27,674 bases of DNA from JAHBVY01 sp964415255 (GCA_964415255.1 CAYQAC010000063.1:1-27674); one strand, 5' to 3'; positions 7,811 through 15,293 are shown, counted from the first letter of the stretch. Made by a program: numbers and translations. Notes: a model not told the origin generated them from the sequence alone.

Positions 7811-9469
7811 GTGACGAACAATGCGCCCCGAGGCAGCCGTTCAAGCCGCGAGCGAGAGCTTTTGAGGGTGGAGCAGCAGGGCCCTAAGTCACTCGCGTCG
7901 CGGCCGACGGTCAGGCGTTCGCCGCGCGCGCGGCGAACGGTGGCCGCGCGGGTGCTCCTCTCCTACGCGCTGGTCACGGCGGCGCTCACCTTGGTCACGG
8001 GTTGGGGCGTGGTGGCGCAGCGGCGCGCGGCGCGCGACGCGGAGCTGATCCGCACCGGCTACTTGCCGCTCACCCTCGCCCTGCGCGACGCGGTGCACGG
8101 GCAAGACAGCTGGAACGTTCAGCTGAACCACATCACCAGCGCCAGCAACCCGGTGGACAAGCGCGTGTGGTTTGAGACCACGCTGAAGGTGGGTCGGCCG
8201 AAGGCCTTCGGCGGCGTGCGGCAGGCGCTGTCCCTGGCCTTCACCTCCTCAGAGGATGACGCCGTACGGAGCGTCGGTGAACGGCTGTCTCAAGAGGCCA
8301 CTGAGATCGAGCGCTCGCTCGTGCCCGACAAAGAGGAGCTCGCGCAGCTGTTTGAGAGCCTCGGCCGCGGCGACGCCGCCCGCGCTGAGGCCCTGCGCGA
8401 CTCCTTGGTGACGCGCGGCAGCCAGGGCAAGCGCCGGCTGAGCGAGCTCCAGACCCGCTCTGAGCGCAACGTGGACTCGCTGCTCGACACCGCGCGGGCG
8501 CGGGAACGGGTGGCCTTGGCGTTGGCCTTTGGGCTCGGCGCCTTCTCGCTCCTCGTTGGCTTGGGCGCGGCGCTCTACGCGCGCCGTGTGCTGCGCCCGC
8601 TCGGCGAGGTGACGGCGCGGGCTAAGGCGGTCGCGGAGGGCGACCTGACGCCGCGCCGTGTCGCCGCCTCAGGCGATGAGATAGGCGAGCTGGCGCAGAC
8701 CTTCGAGAGCATGGTGGCGGCGATCGCGCGCGCCAATGAGCAGCTGGTGAGCAGCGAGCGGCTCGCGACGATCGGGAAGATGGCGGCGCTCGTCACCCAT
8801 GAGATCCGCAACCCGCTGTCTTCCATCGGCTTGAACATTGAGCTCTTGGAGGAGGAGCTTGTGGGCGCAGGCGAAGAAAGTCAGTCGCTCTTACGTGCGA
8901 TCCGCGGCGAGGTGGAGCGGCTCACGGCGCTGAGCGAGCAGTACCTCTCAGTCGCGCGTCAGCGTCAGGCCGAGCTGGCTCGGGAGAGCCTGGACGATGT
9001 GGTCGCGGAGGCGCTTGGCTTCATCCGTAAGGATCTCGAACGAGGCGGCGTCTCGCTCCAGAGCGAGAGCGAGCCTGGGCTCCCGATGGTGATGCTGGAC
9101 GAGGGGCAGATCCGGCAGGTGCTGTTCAACCTGGTGCGCAACGCGGCCGACGCGCTGCCTGAGGGAGGCCAGCTGTGGGTCAAGCTGCGGCACGCCGAGC
9201 CCGCGGCTCAGGGCGCTGATGAGGAGCTGGCACAAGCAAGGGTCGAGCTGGTGATCGAGGATGATGGTGAGGGCATCAGCGAGGAGGTGCGGGCGCGGCT
9301 GTTCGAGCCGTTCTTCTCCACCAAGCGCCAGGGCACTGGGTTGGGCCTCCCCATCACGCGCCAGATCATCGAAGCCCACGGTGGGACGATTCGGGTGGAG
9401 CAGCGCGAGCCCACGGGTGCGCGTTTTGTGATCTCCCTGCCGCCCGCGCCGGACGAGCCCACGGCCTGA
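7811..9469 (+). CDS. Membrane HAMP sensor histidine kinase
   Basis: A 552-residue histidine kinase. A basic cytoplasmic N-terminus (1-45) precedes TM1 (about 47-67), a helical periplasmic sensor of about 165 residues resembling a four-helix bundle, TM2 (about 233-256), a HAMP linker (about 257-310, with RPLGEV and DEIGELAQTF), HisKA with THEIRNPLSS (His330), and HATPase_c with N-box FNLVRNAADA, G1 EDDGEGIS, F-box FEPFFSTK and G2 GTGLGLPI. This HEIRNPL subclass is of the NtrB/AtoS type. The start is GTG at 7811, 6 nt past the Fe-S gene's stop, with a modest AGG upstream; later in-frame GTGs would shorten only the basic leader. It ends 15 nt before a convergent gene. No cognate response regulator is in the window. 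Confidence 0.93.
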   Translation: MTNNAPRGSRSSRERELLRVEQQGPKSLASRPTVRRSPRARRTVAARVLLSYALVTAALTLVTGWGVVAQRRAARDAELIRTGYLPLTLALRDAVHGQDSWNVQLNHITSASNPVDKRVWFETTLKVGRPKAFGGVRQALSLAFTSSEDDAVRSVGERLSQEATEIERSLVPDKEELAQLFESLGRGDAARAEALRDSLVTRGSQGKRRLSELQTRSERNVDSLLDTARARERVALALAFGLGAFSLLVGLGAALYARRVLRPLGEVTARAKAVAEGDLTPRRVAASGDEIGELAQTFESMVAAIARANEQLVSSERLATIGKMAALVTHEIRNPLSSIGLNIELLEEELVGAGEESQSLLRAIRGEVERLTALSEQYLSVARQRQAELARESLDDVVAEALGFIRKDLERGGVSLQSESEPGLPMVMLDEGQIRQVLFNLVRNAADALPEGGQLWVKLRHAEPAAQGADEELAQARVELVIEDDGEGISEEVRARLFEPFFSTKRQGTGLGLPITRQIIEAHGGTIRVEQREPTGARFVISLPPAPDEPTA

Positions 9470-9479
9470 AGGTTGCTTT

Positions 9480-9495
9480 GCTCCCTAGCGGGAGC
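9480..9495. terminator. Hairpin between convergent genes
   Basis: GCTCCC (9480-9485) and GGGAGC (9490-9495) form a perfect 6-bp stem with a TAGC loop. It sits in the 15-nt gap between the convergent HAMP kinase and beta-barrel genes and includes the stop codon of the latter. No T-tract on either side, so only a weak terminator candidate. Confidence 0.35.
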
Positions 9496-10474
9496 CGAAC
9501 AGATCGAAGTGGGCGCCGAGCTGCAGCGTCACCCAAGCATGGCTCGTGGGGAGATCCAGCGGCTCGGTGTGGGTGTTTGACGCGGCGTCGTAGAAGGTCA
9601 CGTCGCCGAACTGACCACCTCCTAAGGTGATCAGCGGCGTGAGGCTGAACAGCGGCGAGAGGCGGATGTCCGCGCCGATGCCGATGCGCGACTCGAACGG
9701 CGCGTTCTCGAGCAAGAGCTCGCTGCCGTCATCCCACGAGACGCGGAAGCGCCGCGCGCCCACCATGACCTCGATCAGCAGGCCGACGCTGTTTGGGTTC
9801 GACGAGAAGCGCAGCCCAAGCCCGAAGAAGTCCGACTCCCCGCGCTGCGAGACGCCGCTGCCTTCAACCTCCAGCCCACCTGAGCCGAGGCTCGCGCGCT
9901 CCCAGCCGAAGAACAGGACGTGGCGTCGCCCGAGCCGCGCGCCGATGTCGAGCTCACCCATCATCCCGGTGCTCGCGTAGTCGCTCCAAGGGACGCCGCG
10001 CGTCTTGAGGCACACGCCGCTCCGCTCCACCACGGTGCACTCGCCCCACGCGTGCCCGAATGGGTGGAAGCTGCCGACGCGGCCGCCGACCCACAGCGAG
10101 TACTCAGGGGCTTGGTGACGTGGCCTGGGCGGCGGTGGCGGCTCGTAGACGTGAGGTGGCGGCGGCTCATACACGCGCATCGGCGGTGGTGGCTGAGCGG
10201 GCGCGCCTGAGGGTGCGTGCGTCGGCGCCGCGTTAGGTGGCGTTGCTGACGAGGGCGCGGCGTCGGGCTCGTCCGTGTCCACGTAGTAGTGCGGGGGCAG
10301 CGCCGGCTCGGCGTCAGGTGCTGGGGGCGGCGTCGCTTGCGCGATGTGCCAGGTGGGCGCCGCCACAGGAGCTGCTGGAGGCGGCGGAGGCTTCTCCGCG
10401 AGCGCGACGCTCGGCACCACCCAGAGCCCCACGGCGGCGATCGAGCGCACCACACCAACGCCTTGCGGGTTCAT
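9485..10474 (-). CDS. Outer-membrane beta-barrel protein with proline-rich N-terminus
   Basis: A 329-residue exported protein. Residues 1-26 form a signal peptide (cleavage after ALA). A Pro/Ala-rich region (about 28-128) follows, including two PPPPxVYEPPPP repeats and probably extended across the periplasm. From about 130 the sequence alternates polar and hydrophobic residues in short strands (LWVGGRVGSFHPF, FGLGLRFSS, LIEVMVGARRFRV, TLQLGAHFDLFGSR), as expected for an 8-10-stranded outer-membrane barrel, and it ends close to the usual aromatic C-terminal strand. I chose ATG at 10474 because it places the signal peptide at the N-terminus; the frame opens further upstream with no signal-like sequence. 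It is divergent from the F0 operon and convergent with the HAMP kinase. No specific porin or adhesin family is recognisable. Confidence 0.8.
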   Translation of the reverse strand: MNPQGVGVVRSIAAVGLWVVPSVALAEKPPPPPAAPVAAPTWHIAQATPPPAPDAEPALPPHYYVDTDEPDAAPSSATPPNAAPTHAPSGAPAQPPPPMRVYEPPPPHVYEPPPPPRPRHQAPEYSLWVGGRVGSFHPFGHAWGECTVVERSGVCLKTRGVPWSDYASTGMMGELDIGARLGRRHVLFFGWERASLGSGGLEVEGSGVSQRGESDFFGLGLRFSSNPNSVGLLIEVMVGARRFRVSWDDGSELLLENAPFESRIGIGADIRLSPLFSLTPLITLGGGQFGDVTFYDAASNTHTEPLDLPTSHAWVTLQLGAHFDLFGSR

Positions 10475-10776
10475 GCCCGGAGGATACCACCCAGAGCTTG
10501 GGGAGCATGTCGCGCCAGCGTGCTCGTCGCTCGAGGCGCCGTCCTGCGGGGGCATGGCGCGCCACGGTGCTTGGGTTGTCCACGGCGCAGAGGCCAGGTG
10601 ACGCCTCACGACTGCAGCGCCGCTCGCTGGCGAGCAGCGGGACCAACCCCCCCAAAAAACCAAGTGGAGCTAGGCGGCTCAGCATCAGAGCACTGAACCC
10701 TTGGGAGCTACTCAGCTCGTGGAGGTGTGCGCCAGCTGGGCGCGTCGAAACGTGCGTTGACCCTGGCTGGAGGGGC
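10475..10776. other. Divergent intergenic region upstream of the F0 operon
   Basis: About 300 nt between the beta-barrel gene (minus) and the AtpZ-like gene (plus). The only distinctive element I see is copy B of the C-run/A-run motif (10643-10661). An open frame crosses it from within the beta-barrel gene but looks non-coding until the AtpZ-like part. Promoters for both genes should lie here; I could not pick convincing boxes. Confidence 0.5.
10643..10661. promoter_or_regulatory. CCAAC-run/A-run intergenic motif, copy B
   Basis: CCAACCCCCCCAAAAAACC on the plus strand is the reverse complement of the motif at 4595 and 15451. It points toward the AtpZ-like start about 115-145 nt downstream, in the same relation to the downstream gene as the other copies. 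Confidence 0.4.
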
Positions 10777-11082
10777 GTGCTAAGCGACCGCCGCCTGTCA
10801 GGCGTTGTGCAGCAAGATTGGAAAGCCCTCGGTAACTACGGAACGGTTGGCCTGGAGTTCGTCTTCAGCATCCTCTTCGGGCTCTGGGTTGGCCAGGCCC
10901 TGGATGGTTGGCTCGGGACGGAGCCCTGGTTCACCGGCTTCTGGCTTTGCATCGGGTTGGCAGCGGGTGTCCGCGGCTTGATTCGGACCGCGCGGCAGGC
11001 GACGCGAGAAGCAGAAGAGATTGAGCGCAAGGAGCGCGAAGCGCGCAAACGCTACCATGACCACCCAAGCCCACCCCGATAG
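10777..11082 (+). CDS. AtpZ/AtpI-family F0 assembly protein
   Basis: About 100 residues. The core DWKALGNYGTVGLEFVFSIL, then a glycine-rich first membrane helix, the GQALDGWLGTEPWFT loop and a second helix ending in LIRTARQA, is the two-helix AtpZ pattern found at the head of bacterial ATP synthase operons and thought to help c-ring assembly or Mg2+ handling. The charged tail (EAEEIERKEREARKR) is cytoplasmic. No ATG fits. GTG at 10777 has GGAGGGG just ahead; GTG at 10807 gives a shorter protein of 91 residues that starts right at the conserved core and may be the real start. The 3' end overlaps the AtpI-like gene by 26 nt. Confidence 0.8.
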   Translation: MLSDRRLSGVVQQDWKALGNYGTVGLEFVFSILFGLWVGQALDGWLGTEPWFTGFWLCIGLAAGVRGLIRTARQATREAEEIERKEREARKRYHDHPSPPR

Positions 11083-11449
11083 CCAAGGCGGCCTCACCCA
11101 CGTGATGTGGGCGCTGGCGCTGCTCGGCGTGGCGGCGAGCGCTGGCGGCTTCGCGTGGTTTGGTTGGCGCGTGGGGGTGAGCGTGGGCATCGGCGCGCTG
11201 CTCGGCGCGGGCAACCTGTGGGTGCTGGCTCGGGTGGTGCGCGGCCTGCTCGATCCGGAGGCGCCGTCGCGCCCTGTGGCGCTGCTCGCGCTCATCAAGT
11301 TCACGGCGCTGTTTGGCGGGGTGTACCTGCTCTTGCACTTGGGGGTAGTCAGTGTCCCATCGCTCGCGGTGGGCTATGGAGCGCTCCCGCTCGGGATTGT
11401 ACTAGGGCAGTTCAGGTCACCCCCTGCGCGCGCCAAGGAAGGAAGCTGA
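11057..11449 (+). CDS. atpI: ATP synthase subunit I-like protein (AtpI)
   Basis: A 130-residue membrane protein with about four transmembrane helices (near 14-35, 38-57, 75-95 and 97-115) and a charged C-terminus. Its size, hydropathy and position between the AtpZ-like gene and subunit a match the AtpI/subunit I family, which assists c-ring assembly. I chose ATG at 11057 (MTTQAHPDSQ), although the frame opens at 11021. It overlaps the AtpZ-like gene, and atpB starts 6 nt after its stop. Family sequences are poorly conserved, so the assignment rests mainly on context. Confidence 0.8.
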   Translation: MTTQAHPDSQGGLTHVMWALALLGVAASAGGFAWFGWRVGVSVGIGALLGAGNLWVLARVVRGLLDPEAPSRPVALLALIKFTALFGGVYLLLHLGVVSVPSLAVGYGALPLGIVLGQFRSPPARAKEGS

Positions 11450-11455
11450 GGCGAG

Positions 11456-12226
11456 ATGGGCCATAACTCTTGGCTGACGCTGCTGCTTGAGCAGTTCAAA
11501 GGCAACCTCACCCACAACGCGACCCTGCTGGGGGAGACGGTGGTGGGTCAGCGTAAGCCTGGCTGGCACGACTTCGAGCCGATCACCGGGAGCATCCTCG
11601 TGGCGGTGCTGCTGTTGCTCATCGGCATGCACGTCAGGGCGCGCCTCACCAAGATCGAAGAGGCGGTGGTGCCGGACGAGACGCTCACCGTGCGCACCTT
11701 CATGGAGGCCTTCCTCGGCTACTTCTATGACCTCGCCAAGAGCGTGATGGATGCCGACCGCGCCAAGCGCTACTTCCCCATCATCGCCACCAGCGCTTGC
11801 TTCGTGTTCTTCTCCAACGTGCTGGCGCTGATCCCCGGCATGCCGGTGCCCACCAGCAGCCTCAGTATTACCCTGGGCACGGCGCTGGTCGTGTTCGTGG
11901 CCTTCAACGTCTACGGCGTGATGGTGAACGGCGGCGCCTACATCAAGCACCTGGCCGGGCCCTCGCTGGCCCTGGCGCCGCTGCTGTTCTTGATCGAGAT
12001 CATCTCGCTCTGTGTGCGGCCCGTCACCCTAGCGGTGCGCTTGATGGTCAACATGGCTGTCGATCACCTGGTGCTGACCACCTTCGCGGGCTTGGTCGCC
12101 ATCTTGGTGCCCATCCCCATCATGCTGCTCGGCTGCATCGTGGTGGTGGTGCAGACGCTGGTCTTCACCCTGCTCACCACCATCTACATTGGCCTCGCGA
12201 CCGAGGACATGCACGCGCACCACTGA
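11456..12226 (+). CDS. atpB: ATP synthase F0 subunit a
   Basis: A 256-residue subunit a of the F-type ATP synthase, which forms the proton half-channels against the c-ring. About six helices are visible. The essential channel Arg is R195 in RPVTLAVRLMVNM (aligning with E. coli R210), and the last helix has the family pattern VVQTLVFTLLTTIYIGLATED. The position matching E. coli E219 is His204 (VDHLVL) with Asp203 beside it, a natural variation in the inlet channel. The length is slightly below the 270 of E. coli. The start is well supported: GAGGCGAG precedes the ATG, 6 nt after atpI. Genes for b, delta and F1 subunits do not follow, so they must be elsewhere. Confidence 0.97.
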   Translation: MGHNSWLTLLLEQFKGNLTHNATLLGETVVGQRKPGWHDFEPITGSILVAVLLLLIGMHVRARLTKIEEAVVPDETLTVRTFMEAFLGYFYDLAKSVMDADRAKRYFPIIATSACFVFFSNVLALIPGMPVPTSSLSITLGTALVVFVAFNVYGVMVNGGAYIKHLAGPSLALAPLLFLIEIISLCVRPVTLAVRLMVNMAVDHLVLTTFAGLVAILVPIPIMLLGCIVVVVQTLVFTLLTTIYIGLATEDMHAHH

Positions 12227-12242
12227 GCGCTGAACCTCACGC

Positions 12243-12270
12243 GAGCCCGCCGCTCAGGCAGCGAGGGCTC
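12243..12270 (+). other. Stem-loop downstream of atpB
   Basis: GAGCCC (12243-12248) pairs with GGGCTC (12265-12270), and inside it CGCT (12251-12254) pairs with AGCG (12260-12263). It starts 17 nt after the atpB stop. There is no T-tract; it could attenuate or stabilise the atp transcript ahead of atpE. Confidence 0.45.
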
Positions 12271-12287
12271 ACGAGCTAACCACCCTT

Positions 12288-12368
12288 CACCCCGCGCTCA
12301 GCGCGGCAATCAACCACCCCGCGCTCAGCGCGGCAATCGACCACCCCGCGCTCTGCGCGGCAATCAAC
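12288..12368 (+). repeat. Three 27-bp tandem repeats, each with a hairpin, between atpB and atpE
   Basis: Units at 12288-12314, 12315-12341 and 12342-12368, nearly identical; unit 2 differs by one base near its end and unit 3 by one base in the loop. Each contains CCGCGC-TCA-GCGCGG, a 6-bp GC stem with a 3-nt loop, followed by CAATCAAC. The array occupies the centre of the 246-nt atpB-atpE gap. Confidence 0.9.
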
Positions 12369-12472
12369 TGAGATTCAAACGGCCACCCCCCTCTTAGAAA
12401 AACGGTTGGCCAGCGCGCACAAAACGCACTACACGCAGGCGCGCGTTCGAGACGCATAAGGAGACCTGAACG

Positions 12473-12814
12473 ATGTCCACCAAGAACAAGCTGGCCCTGG
12501 CCATTGCCACCGTCGCCACCTTCACCAGCACCAGCGCCTTCGCTCAGGCGAGCGCCGCCTCCAACGAGTGGGATACCAAGGGCCTGCTCGCCCTGGCCGC
12601 CGGCCTCGCCATCGGCCTGGCTGCGCTGGGTGGCACCCTGGGTCAGGCGCGCGCCGCCGCGGCCGCGCTCGAGGGCATCAGCCGTAACCCCGGCGCCGCC
12701 CCCAAGATCCAGACGCCCATGATCCTCGGCCTCGCGCTGATCGAGTCGCTGGTGCTCTTCGGCTTCCTGATCGCGTTCTTGCTCCAGGGCAAGATCACCT
12801 TCCCCGTCAACTGA
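12473..12814 (+). CDS. atpE: ATP synthase F0 subunit c with N-terminal signal-like leader
   Basis: A 113-residue subunit c (c-ring proteolipid). Residues 1-24 look like a signal peptide (basic start, hydrophobic core, AFA before Gln25). The mature part has two helices: helix 1 (about 37-58) rich in Gly/Ala, the polar loop with R71-N72-P73, and helix 2 with the ion-binding carboxylate E91 in LALIESLVLFG. Gln58 (GTLGQA) and Ser92 occupy positions that bind Na+ in Na+-type c-rings, but the Thr and Tyr of that set are Leu93 and Phe96, so H+ is more likely. The family length is usually 70-90 without a leader. AAGGAG lies 9 nt upstream of the ATG. A 246-nt gap separates it from atpB, probably to set separate expression for the multicopy c subunit. 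Confidence 0.95.
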   Translation: MSTKNKLALAIATVATFTSTSAFAQASAASNEWDTKGLLALAAGLAIGLAALGGTLGQARAAAAALEGISRNPGAAPKIQTPMILGLALIESLVLFGFLIAFLLQGKITFPVN

Positions 12815-13124
12815 GCGCCGCGGGCGTCACGTCCGCAGCACCGCGACATCGGCGCGCCAAGCGCCACACCAGAGGTCACCGCTCGGCGTTCACGCGCTCG
12901 GGTCGGTGGCCTCGTCGCGTTTCCGCGCGCTCTCTGACATCGCCATTTATCAGTATCACTGACTCAGGCGCGCGTACGGCGCCGCCTAGCGTTGGTGCGC
13001 TCGGGTCGTGCTGACGCTAGTCAGGAGCGCTGACCCTAGTCAGCAGCGCTGACTGAAGCGCCGCTCACGCGCTCGGGCCGCGCTGACCCTAGTCAGGAGC
13101 ACTGACTGAAGCGCCGCTCACGCG
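12815..13124. other. Convergent intergenic region
   Basis: About 310 nt between the ends of atpE and the UbiB-like gene. It holds the hairpin at 12820-12836, then sequence with partial copies of the downstream repeat (for example around 12890-12910), then the palindrome-bearing repeats at 13011-13127. I see no coding potential. Confidence 0.6.
12820..12836 (+). terminator. Hairpin after atpE
   Basis: GCGGGCG (12820-12826) pairs with CGTCCGC (12830-12836), with one G-U pair and a TCA loop, 6 nt after the atpE stop. No T-tract. Position suits a 3' end or stabilising hairpin of the F0 operon. Confidence 0.35.
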
Positions 13125-13127
13125 CTA
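13011..13127. repeat. Imperfect 53-bp direct repeats bearing CTGACNCTAGTCAG palindromes
   Basis: Near-palindromes CTGACSCTAGTCAG occur at 13011-13024, 13030-13043 and 13083-13096. From 13030 and 13083 the sequence repeats with a 53-bp period (palindrome, then a CTGACTGAAGCGCC segment, then CTCACGCGCT). The 13011 copy is truncated. The last copy runs to the stop of the UbiB-like gene. Confidence 0.85.
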
Positions 13128-14849
13128 CTTCTTCCGCAAGCCGCGCAAGGTGTCGAGCGAGAGGTGCAAGAGGTAGAGCAGCACCGCCAGCACCATCAGG
13201 AGCCCGCCGAGCACGCTGTGGCTCGCCGCCACCAGCCAGCTGCCGCCGAGCATCAGCGCCGCGGCGACCACGCTAGAGGAGATGCGGCGCCCCAAGCGGT
13301 CCGTCACCTGGGCGGCGCCGAGCGCCTCCGTGCGCACCACCAAGCGACCCAGCGCCACGTCGTCCAGCAGCTCTGAGAGCTGCTGCGGCACGTTGTAGGT
13401 GGCGCCGCTCAGGCGCTCCACGCGCCGGAGCAGCTCCCCTGCGATGCGCTCCGGTGAGTAGCGTTTCCGTAAAATATCGAGGAACAGCGGGCGCACCTCG
13501 GTGAACACGTCGAGCTCTGGGTCAATCTCCTTGCCCACGCCCTCGATGGTCATCAGCGCCTTACCCACCAGCATGAAGTCAGGTGGGATCTCTAATCCGT
13601 ACTTGGTGGCGCCCTGCACCAGGTCGCGGATGAGCTCCGAGATTTGGATGTCCTTCAGCTGCTTGTCTAGGTACTTCTCCGCCAGCAGCGACACCTCCGC
13701 CCGGTAGGCGTTCATGTCGACCTTCTTGGTCTTGGTGCCGACGGCGTAGAGCGCGTCGGCGATGCCCTCGTAGTCCTTGCGCACGGCGGCCACCATCAGG
13801 TCCACCGTGAGGTCGCGCATGCGCGGCGAGAGGCGCCCCACCATGCCGAGGTCGAGCATGGCGAAGATGGGGCGCTCCGGCGTGCCCATCACCAGCACGT
13901 TGCCGGGGTGCGGATCCGCGTGGAAGAAGCCATCCTCGAAGATCTGCTTGACGATGATGTCCACCGCCACGCGCGCCAGCTTCTTGCCGTCGTAGCCCTC
14001 GGCGATCGCGTCGTAGATCTTTTTACCGTCTAGAAATTCTAGGGTGAGCACCTGCTTGCTCGACGCCTGGCGGTACACCTTAGGGAATTTTACCTGACTA
14101 TATCCCTCGAAGTGCTCCGCGAAGCGCGCGGCGTTGTCCGCCTCCGTACCGAAATCTAGCTCGGCGGTGATGGCGCGATCGAACTGCTGCACCAGGCCAA
14201 TCGGCGAGTAGATCTTGCTCTCCGGGATGGTGCGCTCCACCAGCGCCGCCAGCGCGTGGAGGATGTCCACGTCGCTCTTCACGGTGTCGCCGATGCCGGG
14301 GCGCTGCACCTTCACCGCGACCTTCACCACGCCCTCCTCGGTGCGCAGGGTGGCGACGTGCACCTGAGCGATGCTCGCGGCGGCGAGCGGCTCCGGGTTG
14401 AAGGTCTCGAAGATTTCCTCGATGGGCGCGCCCAGCGAGCGCTCAATCTGGCTCTGGATGTCGCTGAAGGGGACGGGCGGCACCGCGTCTTGAAGCTTCT
14501 TCAGCTCACGCACCAGCTCCTGGGGCAGCACGTCGGTGCGGGTGGAGATGATCTGCCCCAGCTTCACGAACGAGGGTCCCAAGTCCTCCAGCACACGGCG
14601 CGCGCGCACGGCGGAGGACATGGACTTCGCCTCCGCCTGCGAGCGCCGGTCTTCCTCCGTCAGCTCCAGCTCGAGCTCGAGCTCACCGTCAGGCTCTTTG
14701 ACTTTAGCCTTCGCCTCCTTGGCCTGCGGCTTCGCTCGGCGCCCGATGCCGGTGCGGTACACCACCTCGCCGAAGCCGTGCCGCACGAGTACCCGCGCGA
14801 TGTCATGCACCCGCGCGAGATCACGCGCGGCGCTGAGGAGCGAGACCAC
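13125..14849 (-). CDS. UbiB/ABC1 (AarF) family atypical kinase
   Basis: A 574-residue member of the UbiB/ADCK family, atypical kinase-like ATPases linked to ubiquinone or lipid biology at membranes. The hallmarks are present: the KxGQ motif FVKLGQIIS (K96-Q99), the A-rich loop AAASIAQVH (156-164) in place of the P-loop, VAVKVQRPG (K180), catalytic FHADPHPGNV (D312, N317) and metal-binding LDLG (D333). Two C-terminal transmembrane helices (about 522-565) are typical of UbiB. A charged insertion at about 40-75, with repeated Glu-Leu followed by EED, separates the N-terminal helices from the KxGQ motif. The start is GTG at 14849, 3 nt after the TerB-like stop, so the two form an operon. No ubi genes are nearby, so the lipid substrate pathway is unknown. 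Confidence 0.93.
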   Translation of the reverse strand: MVSLLSAARDLARVHDIARVLVRHGFGEVVYRTGIGRRAKPQAKEAKAKVKEPDGELELELELTEEDRRSQAEAKSMSSAVRARRVLEDLGPSFVKLGQIISTRTDVLPQELVRELKKLQDAVPPVPFSDIQSQIERSLGAPIEEIFETFNPEPLAAASIAQVHVATLRTEEGVVKVAVKVQRPGIGDTVKSDVDILHALAALVERTIPESKIYSPIGLVQQFDRAITAELDFGTEADNAARFAEHFEGYSQVKFPKVYRQASSKQVLTLEFLDGKKIYDAIAEGYDGKKLARVAVDIIVKQIFEDGFFHADPHPGNVLVMGTPERPIFAMLDLGMVGRLSPRMRDLTVDLMVAAVRKDYEGIADALYAVGTKTKKVDMNAYRAEVSLLAEKYLDKQLKDIQISELIRDLVQGATKYGLEIPPDFMLVGKALMTIEGVGKEIDPELDVFTEVRPLFLDILRKRYSPERIAGELLRRVERLSGATYNVPQQLSELLDDVALGRLVVRTEALGAAQVTDRLGRRISSSVVAAALMLGGSWLVAASHSVLGGLLMVLAVLLYLLHLSLDTLRGLRKK

Positions 14850-14852
14850 CGG

Positions 14853-15293
14853 CTACTCGAGCCCCACCTGGCTCAGGCTAGTTGAGAGCCGCGAGCGCAG
14901 CGCCACGAGATCGAAGCCCGTGTCACGACTCCCAATGACGGAGGCGGCGCGGCTCGCGCGTTCACGCGCGACGTCGCTCAGGCCCAGGCGATCCCCCAAG
15001 AGCTTCAACGCCTCGGTCTCCTTGGCGTCGACGTGGCCCTTCAGCTGCACCAGCCACCCCGCGGCGGCGAAGGTGAACAGCCGCGTCAAGCGGTTCATGC
15101 GGATCGTCTCGACGTGGTCTAGCGTCACGCGCTGGGTGATGGCGGCTTCGACGGCGCCGAGGTCTGCCTGTGGCAACCCCAGCTGAGTCGCGGCGCTCCG
15201 CAATCCATTGGCCTCCTCAGGGGCCATTTCACCATCTGCCCACACCACCGCGGCCAGCGCGATGAGGGTGTCTCGCCCGATGTCCAAATCCAT
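14853..15293 (-). CDS. TerB-like (tellurite resistance B family) protein
   Basis: A 146-residue all-helical protein. It contains two TerB-type acidic motifs: AAVVWADGEMAPEE (14-27) near the N-terminus and GHVDAKETEALKLLGDRLGL (about 85-104). In the TerB/DUF533 family these Asp/Glu clusters bind divalent metal. The length fits a single TerB domain of about 130-150 residues. It is cytoplasmic, with no signal peptide or membrane segment. It is the first gene of a pair with the UbiB-like protein; the pairing may indicate a membrane-stress or metal-linked role, which is inference. ATG at 15293 is the only sensible start. Confidence 0.8.
   Translation of the reverse strand: MDLDIGRDTLIALAAVVWADGEMAPEEANGLRSAATQLGLPQADLGAVEAAITQRVTLDHVETIRMNRLTRLFTFAAAGWLVQLKGHVDAKETEALKLLGDRLGLSDVARERASRAASVIGSRDTGFDLVALRSRLSTSLSQVGLE

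Noticed and set aside
10237..10776. N-terminal extension of the AtpZ-like frame
   Set aside because: The extra residues are Arg/Pro-rich, lie antisense to the beta-barrel gene and show none of the AtpZ pattern.
12288..12368. Possible CRISPR array
   Set aside because: The three 27-bp units are directly adjacent with no spacers and there are no cas genes.
12473..12814. Na+-type c subunit
   Set aside because: Only Gln, Glu and Ser of the Na+ ligand set are present; the Thr and Tyr positions are Leu and Phe, so I do not claim Na+ coupling.
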